Below the pieces are notes generated by a model. That model saw only the letters and a list, made by a program, of their open reading frames with translations, searched no databases and had not been told where the DNA came from. A stretch of DNA of 64,000 nt from Streptococcus pantholopis (GTDB lineage Bacteria; Bacillota; Bacilli; Lactobacillales; Streptococcaceae): assembly GCF_001642085.1 (NCBI RefSeq), contig NZ_CP014699.1, positions 744,001 through 808,000 of the forward strand, written 5' to 3'. The position numbers and the translations under genes were made by a program. Of this stretch, positions 28,475 to 37,816 are shown in pieces (positions within the stretch are counted from its first letter, which is position 1; each line of letters starts with the position of its first letter).

Positions 28475-29239
28475 ATGATTAGTGTTATTATTGCTGGTTT
28501 TAAAGGGAAGATGGGGTCAACTGCCCTTGAAATGGTTAAAGGGGATTCGGAACTTCGGCTGGTTGCCTTGCTTGATCCTTTTGCAAAGGAAAAAGAATAT
28601 GATGGTGTCCCTGTTTTTACAAATAAAGAGGATTTGCAGGGGCTGGCTGCGGATGTTTGGGTGGATTTCACTACACCGCAGGTAGCTTATGATAATACGC
28701 GCTTTGCCTTAGAGAACGGTTTTGCCCCTGTCGTTGGAACAACAGGTTTTACGCAGGAGCAAATCAAAGACTTGCAGGATTTGTCTGTTCGAAAAGAACT
28801 TGGCGGTCTGATTGCTCCTAATTTTGCAATCGGAGCCATTTTACTGATGGAATTTGCTGCTAAAGCTTCTAAATATTTTCCTGATTTGGAAATTATTGAG
28901 CTGCACCATGATAAGAAAAAAGACGCACCAAGCGGAACAGCCGTTAAAACAGCTGAGCTGATCCGTCAGATTCGTCAGCCTAAACAGCAGGGGGCAGCAG
29001 ATGAAAGCGAGACTTTAGCAGGCGCCAGGGGAGCTGAATTTTCCGGATTTCGGATTCATAGTGTTCGGCTGCCGGGGCTGGTGGCACATCAGGAGGTTAT
29101 CTTTGGTGCAGCAGGCGAGGGTCTGACTTTGCGGCATGATTCTTACGATAGAAGCTCTTTTATGTCCGGTGTTAATTTAGGAATCAAAGAAGTTGTAAAA
29201 CGTGACCGGATGGTTTATGGTTTGGAACACTTATTATGA
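28475..29239 (+). CDS. dapB: 4-hydroxy-tetrahydrodipicolinate reductase
   Basis: 254 residues. NAD(P)H-dependent step of lysine and diaminopimelate synthesis. The nucleotide site GFKGKMGS at the N-terminus, VGTTGFT, and the catalytic [15 protein letters not shown] are intact. AAGGAGG precedes the ATG. The stop overlaps the cca ATG (ATGA), as in many streptococci. Confidence 0.96.
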   Translation: MISVIIAGFKGKMGSTALEMVKGDSELRLVALLDPFAKEKEYDGVPVFTNKEDLQGLAADVWVDFTTPQVAYDNTRFALENGFAPVVGTTGFTQEQIKDLQDLSVRKELGGLIAPNFAIGAILLMEFAAKASKYFPDLEIIELHHDKKKDAPSGTAVKTAELIRQIRQPKQQGAADESETLAGARGAEFSGFRIHSVRLPGLVAHQEVIFGAAGEGLTLRHDSYDRSSFMSGVNLGIKEVVKRDRMVYGLEHLL

Positions 29240-30450
29240 AATTAAATGCTCTGCCTTCTGAATTTCAGGAGGCTTTACCAATCTTGAATAAAATAAAAAG
29301 GGATGGTCATCAGGCTTATTTTGTCGGCGGCAGTGTTCGCGATGCTCTGCTGGGCCGGCCGATCCATGATGTGGACATTGCAACTGACGCTTATCCGCAG
29401 GAAATTAAACAGCTTTTTCCTCGGACAGCTGATATCGGTATTGAACACGGAACAGTTCTGGTTCTGCACAAAGGGGCTGAATATGAGGTGACAACCTTTA
29501 GGACTGAGGAAGCCTATGTTGACTACAGGAGGCCGAGCAGTGTTTCCTTTGTCCGCTCTCTGGCAGAAGATTTACGCCGGCGTGATTTTACAATAAATGC
29601 CTTGGCTCTCGATGAAGAGGGGGAGGTTATTGATCATTTTGCTGGTTTGTCTGATTTAAAACATGGCAAATTGAGAGCCGTTGGAGAGCCGTCTGAGCGT
29701 TTCAGCGAAGATGCGCTGCGGATTATGAGGGGCTTTCGTTTTGCTGCCAGTCTTAACTTTCAGCTTGAACCAGCAACTTTTACTGCAATGGCAGCTTGTT
29801 CACCGCTTTTGGAAAATATTTCAGTCGAGCGTTTATTTGTAGAATGTGACAAGCTCTTTTTATCTCCTTACTGGAAGCAGGGACTTAAGGCCTTGATTGA
29901 TTCGGGGGCCTTCACCTATTTACCTGGTTTGCAGGGCAAAGAAAAAGAACTGCTTAAGCTGAGGGAGGAGCTGTCTGATTCCTTTGTGTTTGTCAGCAGT
30001 GAACAAGCTTGGGCTTTTCTTATTTTGATGATTAAACCGGCTGACAGCCGGCAGTTTCTGCGTCTGTGGAAAGTATCGAACCAGTTTCAAAAAACGGTGC
30101 TTAAGTTGACAGCTATTTATAATTTAAGAGGTCAGGGGCAGTTGGATAAGAAAATGGTTTATGACTACGGCAGAAATCTTTTGCTCATTGCTGAAGGTCT
30201 AAGAGAAGCACAAGGCCTGTCCGTGTCTTTTGCGCAAATTGAAGAACTTTATCAAGAACTTCCAATCTATAGCAAAAGAGAAGTCGCTGTCAATGGTAAA
30301 ATCCTGATAAAAGAACTGGGGCTTAAACCGGGTCCGGCTTTAGGGCTTATCCTTGACAATGTTGAAGGAGCAGTTGTTGCTGGTCAGCTTGACAATACAA
30401 AATCAGCCATCTTTTCGTATATAGCTGCTCATTATCCTGATATCCGATAA
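29236..30450 (+). CDS. cca: CCA tRNA nucleotidyltransferase
   Basis: 404 residues, class II. It adds or repairs the 3' CCA of tRNAs without a template. [11 protein letters not shown] and the metal-binding DVDIAT (DxD) lie near the N-terminus, [11 protein letters not shown] and [12 protein letters not shown] follow, and the helical tRNA-binding body completes the length. Coupled to dapB by a 4-bp overlap. Two hairpins follow before the ABC-F gene. Confidence 0.96.
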   Translation: MKLNALPSEFQEALPILNKIKRDGHQAYFVGGSVRDALLGRPIHDVDIATDAYPQEIKQLFPRTADIGIEHGTVLVLHKGAEYEVTTFRTEEAYVDYRRPSSVSFVRSLAEDLRRRDFTINALALDEEGEVIDHFAGLSDLKHGKLRAVGEPSERFSEDALRIMRGFRFAASLNFQLEPATFTAMAACSPLLENISVERLFVECDKLFLSPYWKQGLKALIDSGAFTYLPGLQGKEKELLKLREELSDSFVFVSSEQAWAFLILMIKPADSRQFLRLWKVSNQFQKTVLKLTAIYNLRGQGQLDKKMVYDYGRNLLLIAEGLREAQGLSVSFAQIEELYQELPIYSKREVAVNGKILIKELGLKPGPALGLILDNVEGAVVAGQLDNTKSAIFSYIAAHYPDIR

Positions 30451-30485
30451 AGTCAGCTCAGCCGGTCAATAGTCACAGTACAGCT

Positions 30486-30549
30486 GCAGAGAAGGAACTC
30501 TGTTTTGCAGTCGGAAATAAACAGTAAAGGGAATGGGACTCCCTTTTAT
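30486..30549 (+). promoter_or_regulatory. Tandem hairpins between cca and the ABC-F gene (terminator/attenuator candidate)
   Basis: CAGAG-AAGGAA-CTCTG followed by TTTTG at 30487-30507, then AAAGGGA against TCCCTTT followed by TATT at about 30526-30546, just ahead of the Shine-Dalgarno at 30558-30564. Each could end transcription. They may simply end cca, or attenuate the ABC-F gene. Confidence 0.45.
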
Positions 30550-30570
30550 TCTTGCCTAAGGGAGAGTATG

Positions 30571-32448
30571 ATGAATGATTTTTTAGTTGAAAATTTGACC
30601 CAGACGGTCGGCGATCAAACCGTTTTTAAAAACCTATCTTTTATTATTCATGATTCGGACCGCATCGGCATCATCGGTGTGAATGGAAGCGGCAAAACCA
30701 CTCTTTTAGACGTGCTTTCAGGCAGACTGGGTTTTTCCGGTGACCGCTCTCCTTTCTCCAGAAGGAAAGATTATCAAATTGCTTATCTAAGGCAGGAAGC
30801 TGATTTTGCCGAGGATAAAACCGTTTTAGAAACGGTTTTATCTGATGATTTGCCCGAAATAGCTTTGATTCGAGAGTATGAACTGCTCATGTCTGACTAT
30901 GCCAAAGCCGATCCGCAGCGCCTTGAGCGCCTTATGGCGGAAATGGATGCCTTGTCTGCCTGGACTATTGAAAGTGAAGTCAAAGCAGTGCTGTCACGGT
31001 TAGGTATCCATAATCTGACACAAAAGGTAAAGACCTTATCCGGAGGAATGCGGCGCCGAGTTCAGCTTGCTCAGGTTCTTTTGGCTGATGCTGACTTGTT
31101 TTTATTGGATGAGCCAACCAATCATCTGGATATTGAAACCATCGCCTGGCTGGCTGATTTTTTGAAAAGCCGCAAAAAGACTTTGATGTTTGTGACACAT
31201 GATCGTTATTTTTTAGATAGTTTATCGACACGTATTTTTGAATTAGCTCATGCTGAACTGACGGAATATCAAGGAAATTATCAAGACTATCTGCGTTTAA
31301 AAGCCGAAAAAGATGAGCGGCAGGCGGCCTATCTCCATAAACAAAAGCAACTGTACAAACAGGAATTAAACTGGATGCGCACACAGCCTCAGGCTCGAGC
31401 TACCAAGCAGGAAGCCAGAATAAAACGCTTCGGTGCTTTGGAAAAAGAACTGGCTCAGTCACAGCCGCAAAAGCAGCTTGAATTTCATTTTGAAGCCAGC
31501 AGAATAGGCAAAAAAGTGCTAGAGTTTACAGATGTTGATCTGAAATATGATTCGGATTATCTGTTTTGCAATTTTAGCTTGCTGCTGCAAAATAAGGATC
31601 GTATCGGCATTGTCGGCCCCAATGGTGTCGGTAAGACCAGTCTTCTCAATATGATAAGCGGAGACTTAGCCCCCAGCGGGGGAAGCATAGATATTGGCGA
31701 GACCGTCCGTGTAGGTTATTTTTCCCAGCAGATTAGAGGCATGGATGAAAATAAGCGTCTTATTGCTTATCTGCAGGAAAAGGCTGAAACGGTCAGAACC
31801 AGAAGCGGTCTGATAAGTGTAACAGAGCTTTTGGAACAGTTTCTCTTTCCGCCTGAGAGTCATGGCAAACTCATTGCTAAGCTGTCCGGAGGTGAGAAGA
31901 AGCGGCTCTATCTCTTGCAGATTTTGCTTGAAAAACCTAATCTCTTATTGCTCGATGAGCCGACTAACGATTTAGACATTGAGACTTTAGCCGTATTAGA
32001 AAAATTTTTAGAGAATTTTTCCGGCCCTGTCATTGCAGTCAGCCATGACCGTTATTTTCTAGATAGGGTTTGCAATAAAATTCTTGCTTTTGAAAACGGA
32101 CAGATAAGCCAGTTTGTGGGGAATTACAGCGATTATCTGGCCGAAAAAAATAGAGAAAAATCCAATTATTCCGAACCTTCAGCTGCTGAAACATCTCTGA
32201 CTTCAGTCAAAGATAAGCCGAGAAAAACACGGCTGACCTATTTTGAACAGCAGGAATGGAGTAGGATTGAAGCCGATATTGAGCAGCTCGAGGCGGCTAT
32301 TGAAGACATTACAGCGCTTATGCAGGATAATGCTAGTGATTATGAGAAACTGGCTGATCTGCAAAATCAGCTTGATGAAAAAAATGCTGAATTACTGCAA
32401 AAATATGAGCGCTATGACTACCTCAGCGATAAACAAAATGAAAAATAA
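30571..32448 (+). CDS. ABC-F family ATPase (Uup-like)
   Basis: 625 residues with two ABC nucleotide-binding domains and no membrane segments. Domain 1 has GVNGSGKTT, LSGGMRRR and LLDEPTNHLD; domain 2 has GPNGVGKTS, LSGGEKKR and LLDEPTNDLD. They are joined by the basic P-site linker (around KQELNWMRTQPQAR). A C-terminal coiled coil from about residue 550 is typical of Uup. ABC-F proteins act on the ribosome E-site rather than in transport. The second ATG (30571) fits GGGAGAG best; ATG 30568 is equally in frame. The GNAT gene begins 17 bp after its stop. Confidence 0.92.
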   Translation: MNDFLVENLTQTVGDQTVFKNLSFIIHDSDRIGIIGVNGSGKTTLLDVLSGRLGFSGDRSPFSRRKDYQIAYLRQEADFAEDKTVLETVLSDDLPEIALIREYELLMSDYAKADPQRLERLMAEMDALSAWTIESEVKAVLSRLGIHNLTQKVKTLSGGMRRRVQLAQVLLADADLFLLDEPTNHLDIETIAWLADFLKSRKKTLMFVTHDRYFLDSLSTRIFELAHAELTEYQGNYQDYLRLKAEKDERQAAYLHKQKQLYKQELNWMRTQPQARATKQEARIKRFGALEKELAQSQPQKQLEFHFEASRIGKKVLEFTDVDLKYDSDYLFCNFSLLLQNKDRIGIVGPNGVGKTSLLNMISGDLAPSGGSIDIGETVRVGYFSQQIRGMDENKRLIAYLQEKAETVRTRSGLISVTELLEQFLFPPESHGKLIAKLSGGEKKRLYLLQILLEKPNLLLLDEPTNDLDIETLAVLEKFLENFSGPVIAVSHDRYFLDRVCNKILAFENGQISQFVGNYSDYLAEKNREKSNYSEPSAAETSLTSVKDKPRKTRLTYFEQQEWSRIEADIEQLEAAIEDITALMQDNASDYEKLADLQNQLDEKNAELLQKYERYDYLSDKQNEK

Positions 32449-32465
32449 TGCTAAATGGAGAAAAG

Positions 32466-32939
32466 ATGGTTCTTAGAGAAATTCAGCAGAGAGATAACCG
32501 GGCGGTTGCCTGTCTGATCAGAAAGACTTTGGAGGAATTCTCCTTAGATAAAGATGGAACAGCCTATTATGATCCGCAATTAGAGGATCTGTCAGCTTAT
32601 TACGCTAAAGAGAGCAGGGGGGCTTATTTTGTTGTTGATGAAAATGGCAGTATTGCTGCCTCCGGAGGCTTCGCTCCGATTTCTTTAACAGTTGCTGAAC
32701 TCCAGAAACTCTATGTTCGCAAAGACTGCCGCGGGAAAGGGTATGCTTCCTTACTCATGGATAAGATTCTGGCTGCAGCCAAAGCAAGAGGATTTCAGCA
32801 GCTTTATCTTGAAACTACTGCTTTGTTATCACAAGCTGTCAACATTTATAAGCATTACGGTTTTAGACAGCTGGACAGCCCTCTGCTGCATGAAAACGGG
32901 CATTCAGCTATGGACATTTGGATGATAAAAGATTTATAA
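32466..32939 (+). CDS. GNAT family N-acetyltransferase
   Basis: 157 residues. The acetyl-CoA-binding motif A is seen as LYVRKDCRGKGYASLLM (R-G-K-G-Y/A), with YLETTALLSQAVNIYKHYGF further on. The substrate is not predictable. The ATG at 32466 has GGAG at 32456-32459. An in-frame ATG at 32448 overlaps the ABC-F stop and is less likely. Followed by array 2. Confidence 0.88.
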   Translation: MVLREIQQRDNRAVACLIRKTLEEFSLDKDGTAYYDPQLEDLSAYYAKESRGAYFVVDENGSIAASGGFAPISLTVAELQKLYVRKDCRGKGYASLLMDKILAAAKARGFQQLYLETTALLSQAVNIYKHYGFRQLDSPLLHENGHSAMDIWMIKDL

Positions 32940-33019
32940 AGGTTAAGTTAACATTGCATTACAAGAAAAAGCAGAAGGCTTTTTTAGTGCCGAAATACAG
33001 CCGATTGGCCTTATTTTAG

Positions 33020-33965
33020 AAGAGATGCGTCTGCGAAATCACAGATTTCTGGCTTACCGCCAGCCGTAAACGTCTGAAGGCTTTGTCGCCTTAACAGTCG
33101 ACTGCACCCTTCTAGTCGTTCTGGCAGAGGTGCGCAGACGAAATCACAGATTTCTGGTTTACCGCCAGCCGTAAACGTCTGAAGGCTTTGTCGCCTTAAC
33201 AGTCGACTGCACCCTTCTAGTCGTTCTGGCAGAGGTGCGCAGACGAAATCACAGATTTCTGGCTTACCGCCAGCCGTAAACGTCTGAAGGCTTTGTCGCC
33301 TTAACAGTCGACTGCACCCTTCTAGTCGTTCTGACAGGGGTGCGCAGACGAAATCACAGATTTCTGGCTTACCGCCTTTTTGCTTTGCTCTTTTGACGGG
33401 CTTTGTATCTTGATGAATTGAACACGGCCTAAAATCCTAGTGAAAAAGATGGTATAACCATGCTTTGTAATAGCAATTGATTAGAAAAGCCGTAGCCGTC
33501 TGAAAGCTTTGCCGTCCTAGTGGCCGACCGCAGCTTTCTAGTCGTCTTGGCAGAGGTGCGTCTGCGAAATCAGAGATTTCGGACTTACCGTCATTTTCAT
33601 ACGGATTTTTAAACGGCCTTTGTATCTTGGTGAATTGAACACGGCCTAAACGCTGCGGGAAAAAGTATGGTCAAATATAGAATTGATTTCACAGTTAGGC
33701 AGCCGTAAACGTCTGAAGGCTTTGCAGTCTTTACAGCCTGCCGCACCCTTCTAGTCGTTCTGGCAGGGGTGCGTCTGCGAAATCACAGATTTCGGACTTA
33801 CCGCCTATTTTCCTTTTGCGTTTTTCACGGCCTTTGTATCTTGATGAATTGAACACGGCCTAAAATCCTAGTGAAAAAGATGGCTGTCAGCGTGATGCTT
33901 AGGCATCACTTGCCATCCCCTATTTTCATACGGATTTTTAAACGGCCTTTGTATCTTGGTGTGAG
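33020..33965 (+). repeat. Structured leader array 2, upstream of the first ABC exporter
   Basis: A truncated 105-bp module (33025-33062) and three full tandem modules (CGTCTG starts at 33071, 33176 and 33281) lead into an orphan 3' arm (33377-33401). Three long-stem units follow: 33426-33618 and 33643-33832, each with one 105-bp-type module in its apical loop, and 33857-33947 with the short GTGATGC/GCATCAC hairpin. All three outer boxes are GGCC/GGCC. Four linkers TTTGTATCTTG are present, the last running into the ribosome binding site GTGAGGAG. No clear promoter is visible between the GNAT gene and the array, so read-through from upstream is likely. Confidence 0.9.
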
Positions 33966-33978
33966 AAGTGAGGAGTAG

Positions 33979-35703
33979 ATGAATTATATTTGGTCTTATT
34001 TGAAACATTATCCCAAATGGTTAATTTCGGATATTACTGGAGCTTTTTTGTTTGTTGTGGTCAACTTGGGACTGCCGACAGCTTTGGCTCAGATGATTAA
34101 TCAAGGGATTACTGTAGGTAATCGCTCTGCTATTTATTTTTGGGCAGGGGTTATGTTTATTATTGTGCTCTTAGGGGTCATCGGACGGATTACGGTCGCT
34201 TACTCAGCAGGGCGGCTGACGACAACAATGATCCGAGATATGCGCAATGATATGTATGACAAGCTGCAGAAGTACTCGCATCATGAGTATGAAAAAATCG
34301 GTGTTTCTTCTTTGGTTACCCGGATGACCAGTGATGCTTTTGTTTTGATGCAGTTTGCGGAAATGTCCTTGCGTATGGGTATAATGACACCTTTGATGAT
34401 GATTTCAAGTGTTGTTATGATTTTAATCACCAGCCCTTCTCTGGCTTGGATTGTCGCAGTAGCAGTGCCCTTTTTGATTTGGGTCGTTGTCTATGTTGCC
34501 ATCAAGACGCGGCCGCTTTCTGAAAGACAGCAAAAAACATTGGATAAGATTAATCAATACGTTCGGGAAAATCTGACCGGCCTGCGTGTTATTCGGGCTT
34601 TTGCGCGTGAGGACTTTCAAGAGAAACGTTTTGCTTCGAAAAATGAGCAGTATGAAACTATTTCCAGCCGGCTGTTCAAACTGACCGGTTTAACAGAGCC
34701 TTTATTTGTTCAGATAATCATTGCCATGATTGTCGTTATTGTTTGGTTTGCCCTTGCTCCTCTAGCTCAGGGTGATTTAAAAATCGGTGATTTGGTGGCC
34801 TTTATTGAATACAGTTTCCACGCTCTCTTCTCCTTTTTGATGTTTGCCAATTTATTTACTATGTATCCGCGGATGTCAGTTTCAAGCAAGCGTATTCAGG
34901 AAGTAATGAATCTCCCTATTTCCATTGATCCCAATGAAAACGGCATTACAGAGACACAGACGAAGGGTTATCTGGAATTTCAGAATGTGACCTTCTCTTA
35001 CCCTGGTGAGACGGAAAGTCCAGTACTGCACAATATCAGTTTTAAGGCTAAACCGGGAGAAACAGTAGCTTTTATCGGAAGTACAGGTTCCGGTAAATCG
35101 TCTTTGGTTAATTTGATTCCGCGTTTCTATGATGTGACTCTTGGGAAAATCTTAGTGGACGGTGCCGATGTCCGTGATTATAACCTGAAAGCGTTGCGGG
35201 AAAAAATCGGTTTTATTCCGCAAAGAGCACTTTTATTTACCGGAACAATTGCAGAAAATTTGAAATATGGCAAGGCAAGTGCCACATTAGAAGAGTTGGA
35301 TAATGCGGCAGACATTGCTCAGGCCAAAGAATTTATCGAAAGCCGTGAAGAAAGATTTGCAGCACATCTGGCAGAGGCCGGCAGCAATCTGTCCGGCGGA
35401 CAGAAACAGCGTCTATCCATTGCACGGGCAGTTGTTAAAGAGCCGGAAATTTATATTTTTGATGACTCTTTTTCAGCTCTGGACTACAAAACAGATGCCC
35501 AGCTGCGGGCCCGTTTAAAAGAGGTGACCGGTCAAAGTACGGTTCTTATTGTCGCGCAGCGTGTCGGAACGATTATGGATGCCGATCAGATTATTGTACT
35601 TGATGAAGGCGAAATTGTCGGCCGCGGGACGCATGAAGAATTGATGCAGAGCAACGAAATATACCGCGAAATTGCCAGTTCACAGCTCAGCAGCAATATA
35701 TAA
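33979..35703 (+). CDS. Heterodimeric ABC exporter, subunit with degenerate ATPase site
   Basis: 574 residues: a six-helix exporter membrane domain (to about 320) and a C-terminal nucleotide-binding domain. Walker A GSTGSGKSS and signature LSGGQKQ are normal, but the Walker B end reads IFDDSFSALD (Asp instead of the catalytic Glu) and the switch His is Gln (VAQRVG). That is the pattern of the regulatory half in LmrC/BmrC-type heterodimers. Its partner follows after 12 bp. Candidate cargoes are drugs, peptides or lipids. Controlled presumably through array 2. Confidence 0.92.
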   Translation: MNYIWSYLKHYPKWLISDITGAFLFVVVNLGLPTALAQMINQGITVGNRSAIYFWAGVMFIIVLLGVIGRITVAYSAGRLTTTMIRDMRNDMYDKLQKYSHHEYEKIGVSSLVTRMTSDAFVLMQFAEMSLRMGIMTPLMMISSVVMILITSPSLAWIVAVAVPFLIWVVVYVAIKTRPLSERQQKTLDKINQYVRENLTGLRVIRAFAREDFQEKRFASKNEQYETISSRLFKLTGLTEPLFVQIIIAMIVVIVWFALAPLAQGDLKIGDLVAFIEYSFHALFSFLMFANLFTMYPRMSVSSKRIQEVMNLPISIDPNENGITETQTKGYLEFQNVTFSYPGETESPVLHNISFKAKPGETVAFIGSTGSGKSSLVNLIPRFYDVTLGKILVDGADVRDYNLKALREKIGFIPQRALLFTGTIAENLKYGKASATLEELDNAADIAQAKEFIESREERFAAHLAEAGSNLSGGQKQRLSIARAVVKEPEIYIFDDSFSALDYKTDAQLRARLKEVTGQSTVLIVAQRVGTIMDADQIIVLDEGEIVGRGTHEELMQSNEIYREIASSQLSSNI

Positions 35704-35715
35704 GAGGGGGAGGAT

Positions 35716-37488
35716 ATGCATAAAGAAAGTGTTTTCTTACGTTTGTGGACGTATTTAAGAAACTACAAAGGCTCGCTTTTTCTTGCGATTTTCTTAAAAG
35801 TTTTGAGCAGTGTTATGAATGTTCTGGAGCCAGTCATTTTAGGGCTTATTATTACAGAATTAACTGCCAATCTTTTGGATATGGCTAAAGGAGTCAGCGG
35901 TGCACAGATTAACACTGCTTATATCTTCGGAATATTGGTTATTTATTTTATCCGCGGTCTTTTTTACGAAGTCGGAACCTATGGCTCTAACTTTTTTATG
36001 ACCAATGCGGTACAGCGGTCTATTCGTGATTTGCGAGACGATCTGAGTGAAAAAATCAATAAGATTCCGGTATCCTATTTTGATAAGCATCAGTTTGGCG
36101 ATATGCTGGGGCGTTTTACCAGCGATGTGGAAGTGGTTTCCAACGCACTGCAGCAAAGTTTTTTGCAGATTGTGAATGCATTTTTGACCATCGTTTTGGT
36201 TATTGTCATGGTTCTGTATCTGAATTTCAGTCTAGCACTGATTGTTATTGCCTGTGTTCCGCTGACTTATTTCAGTGCTCGCTTTATTTTGCAGAAATCG
36301 CAGCCTTATTTCAAAAAACAGGCTGATGCTTTGGGGGACATGAATGGCTTTGTTCAGGAAAATCTGACCGGCTTTAATGTGATTAAACTGTATGGCCGTG
36401 AAGAGGTTTCTGCTGAAGAATTCCGTGAAATTACTGAAAATCTTCGTGATGTCGGCTTTAAAGCCAGTTTTATTTCGGGGGTCATGATGCCTGTTCTGCA
36501 TGCTATTTCAGATATGGCTTATTTAATTATTGCTTTTATCGGGGCTCTTCAAGTCCTGTCCGGAACGCTGACAATTGGAAATATGCAGGCTTTTGTGCAG
36601 TATACTTGGCAAATCAGTCAGCCGGTTCAGACAATTACTCAGCTGGCAGGTATCCTTCAAAGTGCTAAATCATCCTTGGAACGGATTTTTGAAGTTTTGG
36701 ATGAACCGAATGAAGCTAGTGAAGTGACAGAAACGCTCAGTCACGATTTGACGGGACAAGTCAGCTTTCGCGATGTTTCTTTCCAGTATACTGCTGATAA
36801 ACCTTTGATTCGCCATTTTAGCCTCGATGTCCAGCCTGGAGAGATGGTTGCTATTGTCGGTCCGACCGGTGCTGGAAAAACGACCCTGATTAATTTGTTA
36901 ATGCGCTTTTACGATGTCACAGAAGGAGCGATTACTATAGATGGACACGATATTCGCCACCTTTCCCGTCAGGAATACCGCAGACAGTTTGGTATGGTTC
37001 TTCAGGATGCTTGGCTTTATGAAGGGACAGTTAAAGAAAATCTCCGTTTTGGCCAGCTGCAGGCAACAGATGACGAAATTGTAGCGGCTGCAAAAGCTGC
37101 CAATGTTGATCACTTTATCCGGACACTGCCCGGCGGCTATAACATGGAAATGAATCAGGAATCAAGCAATGTGTCTCTTGGGCAAAAACAGCTTTTAACA
37201 ATTGCCCGCGCCCTTTTGGCTAATCCTAAAATTTTGATTCTGGATGAAGCCACCTCTTCAGTGGATACGCGTCTGGAACTGCTGATTCAAAAAGCGATGA
37301 GCAAACTAATGGAAGGGCGAACAAGCTTTGTTATTGCCCACCGGTTATCTACTATCCAAGAAGCGGATAAGATTCTTGTCCTTAATGACGGTCAAATTAT
37401 TGAGCAGGGGAATCATGAAAGCCTCCTTGCTGCTAAAGGTTTTTACTATGACCTTTATATGAGCCAATTTGCTAAGACACAAATTTAA
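35716..37488 (+). CDS. Heterodimeric ABC exporter, catalytic subunit
   Basis: 590 residues, an exporter half with six membrane helices and a C-terminal ATPase. Walker A GPTGAGKTT, canonical Walker B ILILDEATSSVD and switch His in IAHRLST, but a modified signature, NVSLGQKQ. Together with the partner this gives one consensus and one degenerate ATP site, as in LmrCD, PatAB and BmrCD. Shine-Dalgarno GAGGGGGAGG. A terminator follows directly. Confidence 0.93.
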   Translation: MHKESVFLRLWTYLRNYKGSLFLAIFLKVLSSVMNVLEPVILGLIITELTANLLDMAKGVSGAQINTAYIFGILVIYFIRGLFYEVGTYGSNFFMTNAVQRSIRDLRDDLSEKINKIPVSYFDKHQFGDMLGRFTSDVEVVSNALQQSFLQIVNAFLTIVLVIVMVLYLNFSLALIVIACVPLTYFSARFILQKSQPYFKKQADALGDMNGFVQENLTGFNVIKLYGREEVSAEEFREITENLRDVGFKASFISGVMMPVLHAISDMAYLIIAFIGALQVLSGTLTIGNMQAFVQYTWQISQPVQTITQLAGILQSAKSSLERIFEVLDEPNEASEVTETLSHDLTGQVSFRDVSFQYTADKPLIRHFSLDVQPGEMVAIVGPTGAGKTTLINLLMRFYDVTEGAITIDGHDIRHLSRQEYRRQFGMVLQDAWLYEGTVKENLRFGQLQATDDEIVAAAKAANVDHFIRTLPGGYNMEMNQESSNVSLGQKQLLTIARALLANPKILILDEATSSVDTRLELLIQKAMSKLMEGRTSFVIAHRLSTIQEADKILVLNDGQIIEQGNHESLLAAKGFYYDLYMSQFAKTQI

Positions 37489-37499
37489 AAGGTGCCAAA

Positions 37500-37546
37500 A
37501 GCAGATTCACTGTCTGAAATTTCGACGGTGAATCTGCTTTTTAACT
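37500..37546 (+). terminator. Terminator of the first ABC exporter operon
   Basis: AGCAGATTCAC pairs with GTGAATCTGCT, followed by TTTT. Confidence 0.88.
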
Positions 37547-37557
37547 TGCTTTTGCTG

Positions 37558-37566
37558 TGTTATAAT
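37558..37566 (+). promoter_or_regulatory. Extended -10 promoter for array 3 and the AEC gene
   Basis: TGTTATAAT (perfect TATAAT with upstream TG), just after the terminator. No -35 at the right spacing. It shows that array 3 is transcribed as a leader. Confidence 0.6.
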
Positions 37567-37804
37567 GGGAATAGCTTACGGTCTCGAAGTCCGGGAATAC
37601 GGATTTTTTCACGGGCTTTGTATCTTGGTGGAATTGAACACGGGCTAAGCTCTTTGCAAAAAAGAGACGCAGTCGTAGGAAGCGTATGCTGACGTACGAA
37701 TGTGGCTACTCTGTGAGTACAGTCCTCCCTAGAGTCTTTAGTGACTCGGCGGTCAGGCTCCTATTTTTGCTGTGAGCTTTTCACGGCCTTTGTATCTTGT
37801 TATT
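37567..37804 (+). repeat. Structured leader array 3, upstream of the AEC carrier
   Basis: An orphan 3' arm (37593-37616, GGATTTTTT box) and a linker, then one long-stem unit at 37642-37788 with AGCTC/GAGCT and GCAAAAA/TTTTTGC arms and an extended apical domain. That domain contains GTAC...GTAC (37694-37720) and a GAGTC/GACTC hairpin (about 37732-37747). The outer box is GGGC/GGCC, three of four pairs. The second linker ends 13 bp before the GTG start. Confidence 0.85.
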
Positions 37805-37816
37805 GGGAGGTGAGAT

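Noticed and set aside
32941..33020. A promoter for array 2
   Set aside because: I found no -35/-10 pair with acceptable spacing; transcription probably continues from the ABC-F/GNAT genes, but this is unproven.
37617..37655. T-box leader, because of GGTGGAATTG-like sequence in the linker
   Set aside because: No antiterminator/terminator pair and no specifier loop; the linker occurs several times per leader and downstream genes are not aminoacylation or a single amino acid pathway.
37492..37692. Short plus-strand open frame across the terminator and array 3
   Set aside because: It spans a terminator and a promoter and has no ribosome binding site.
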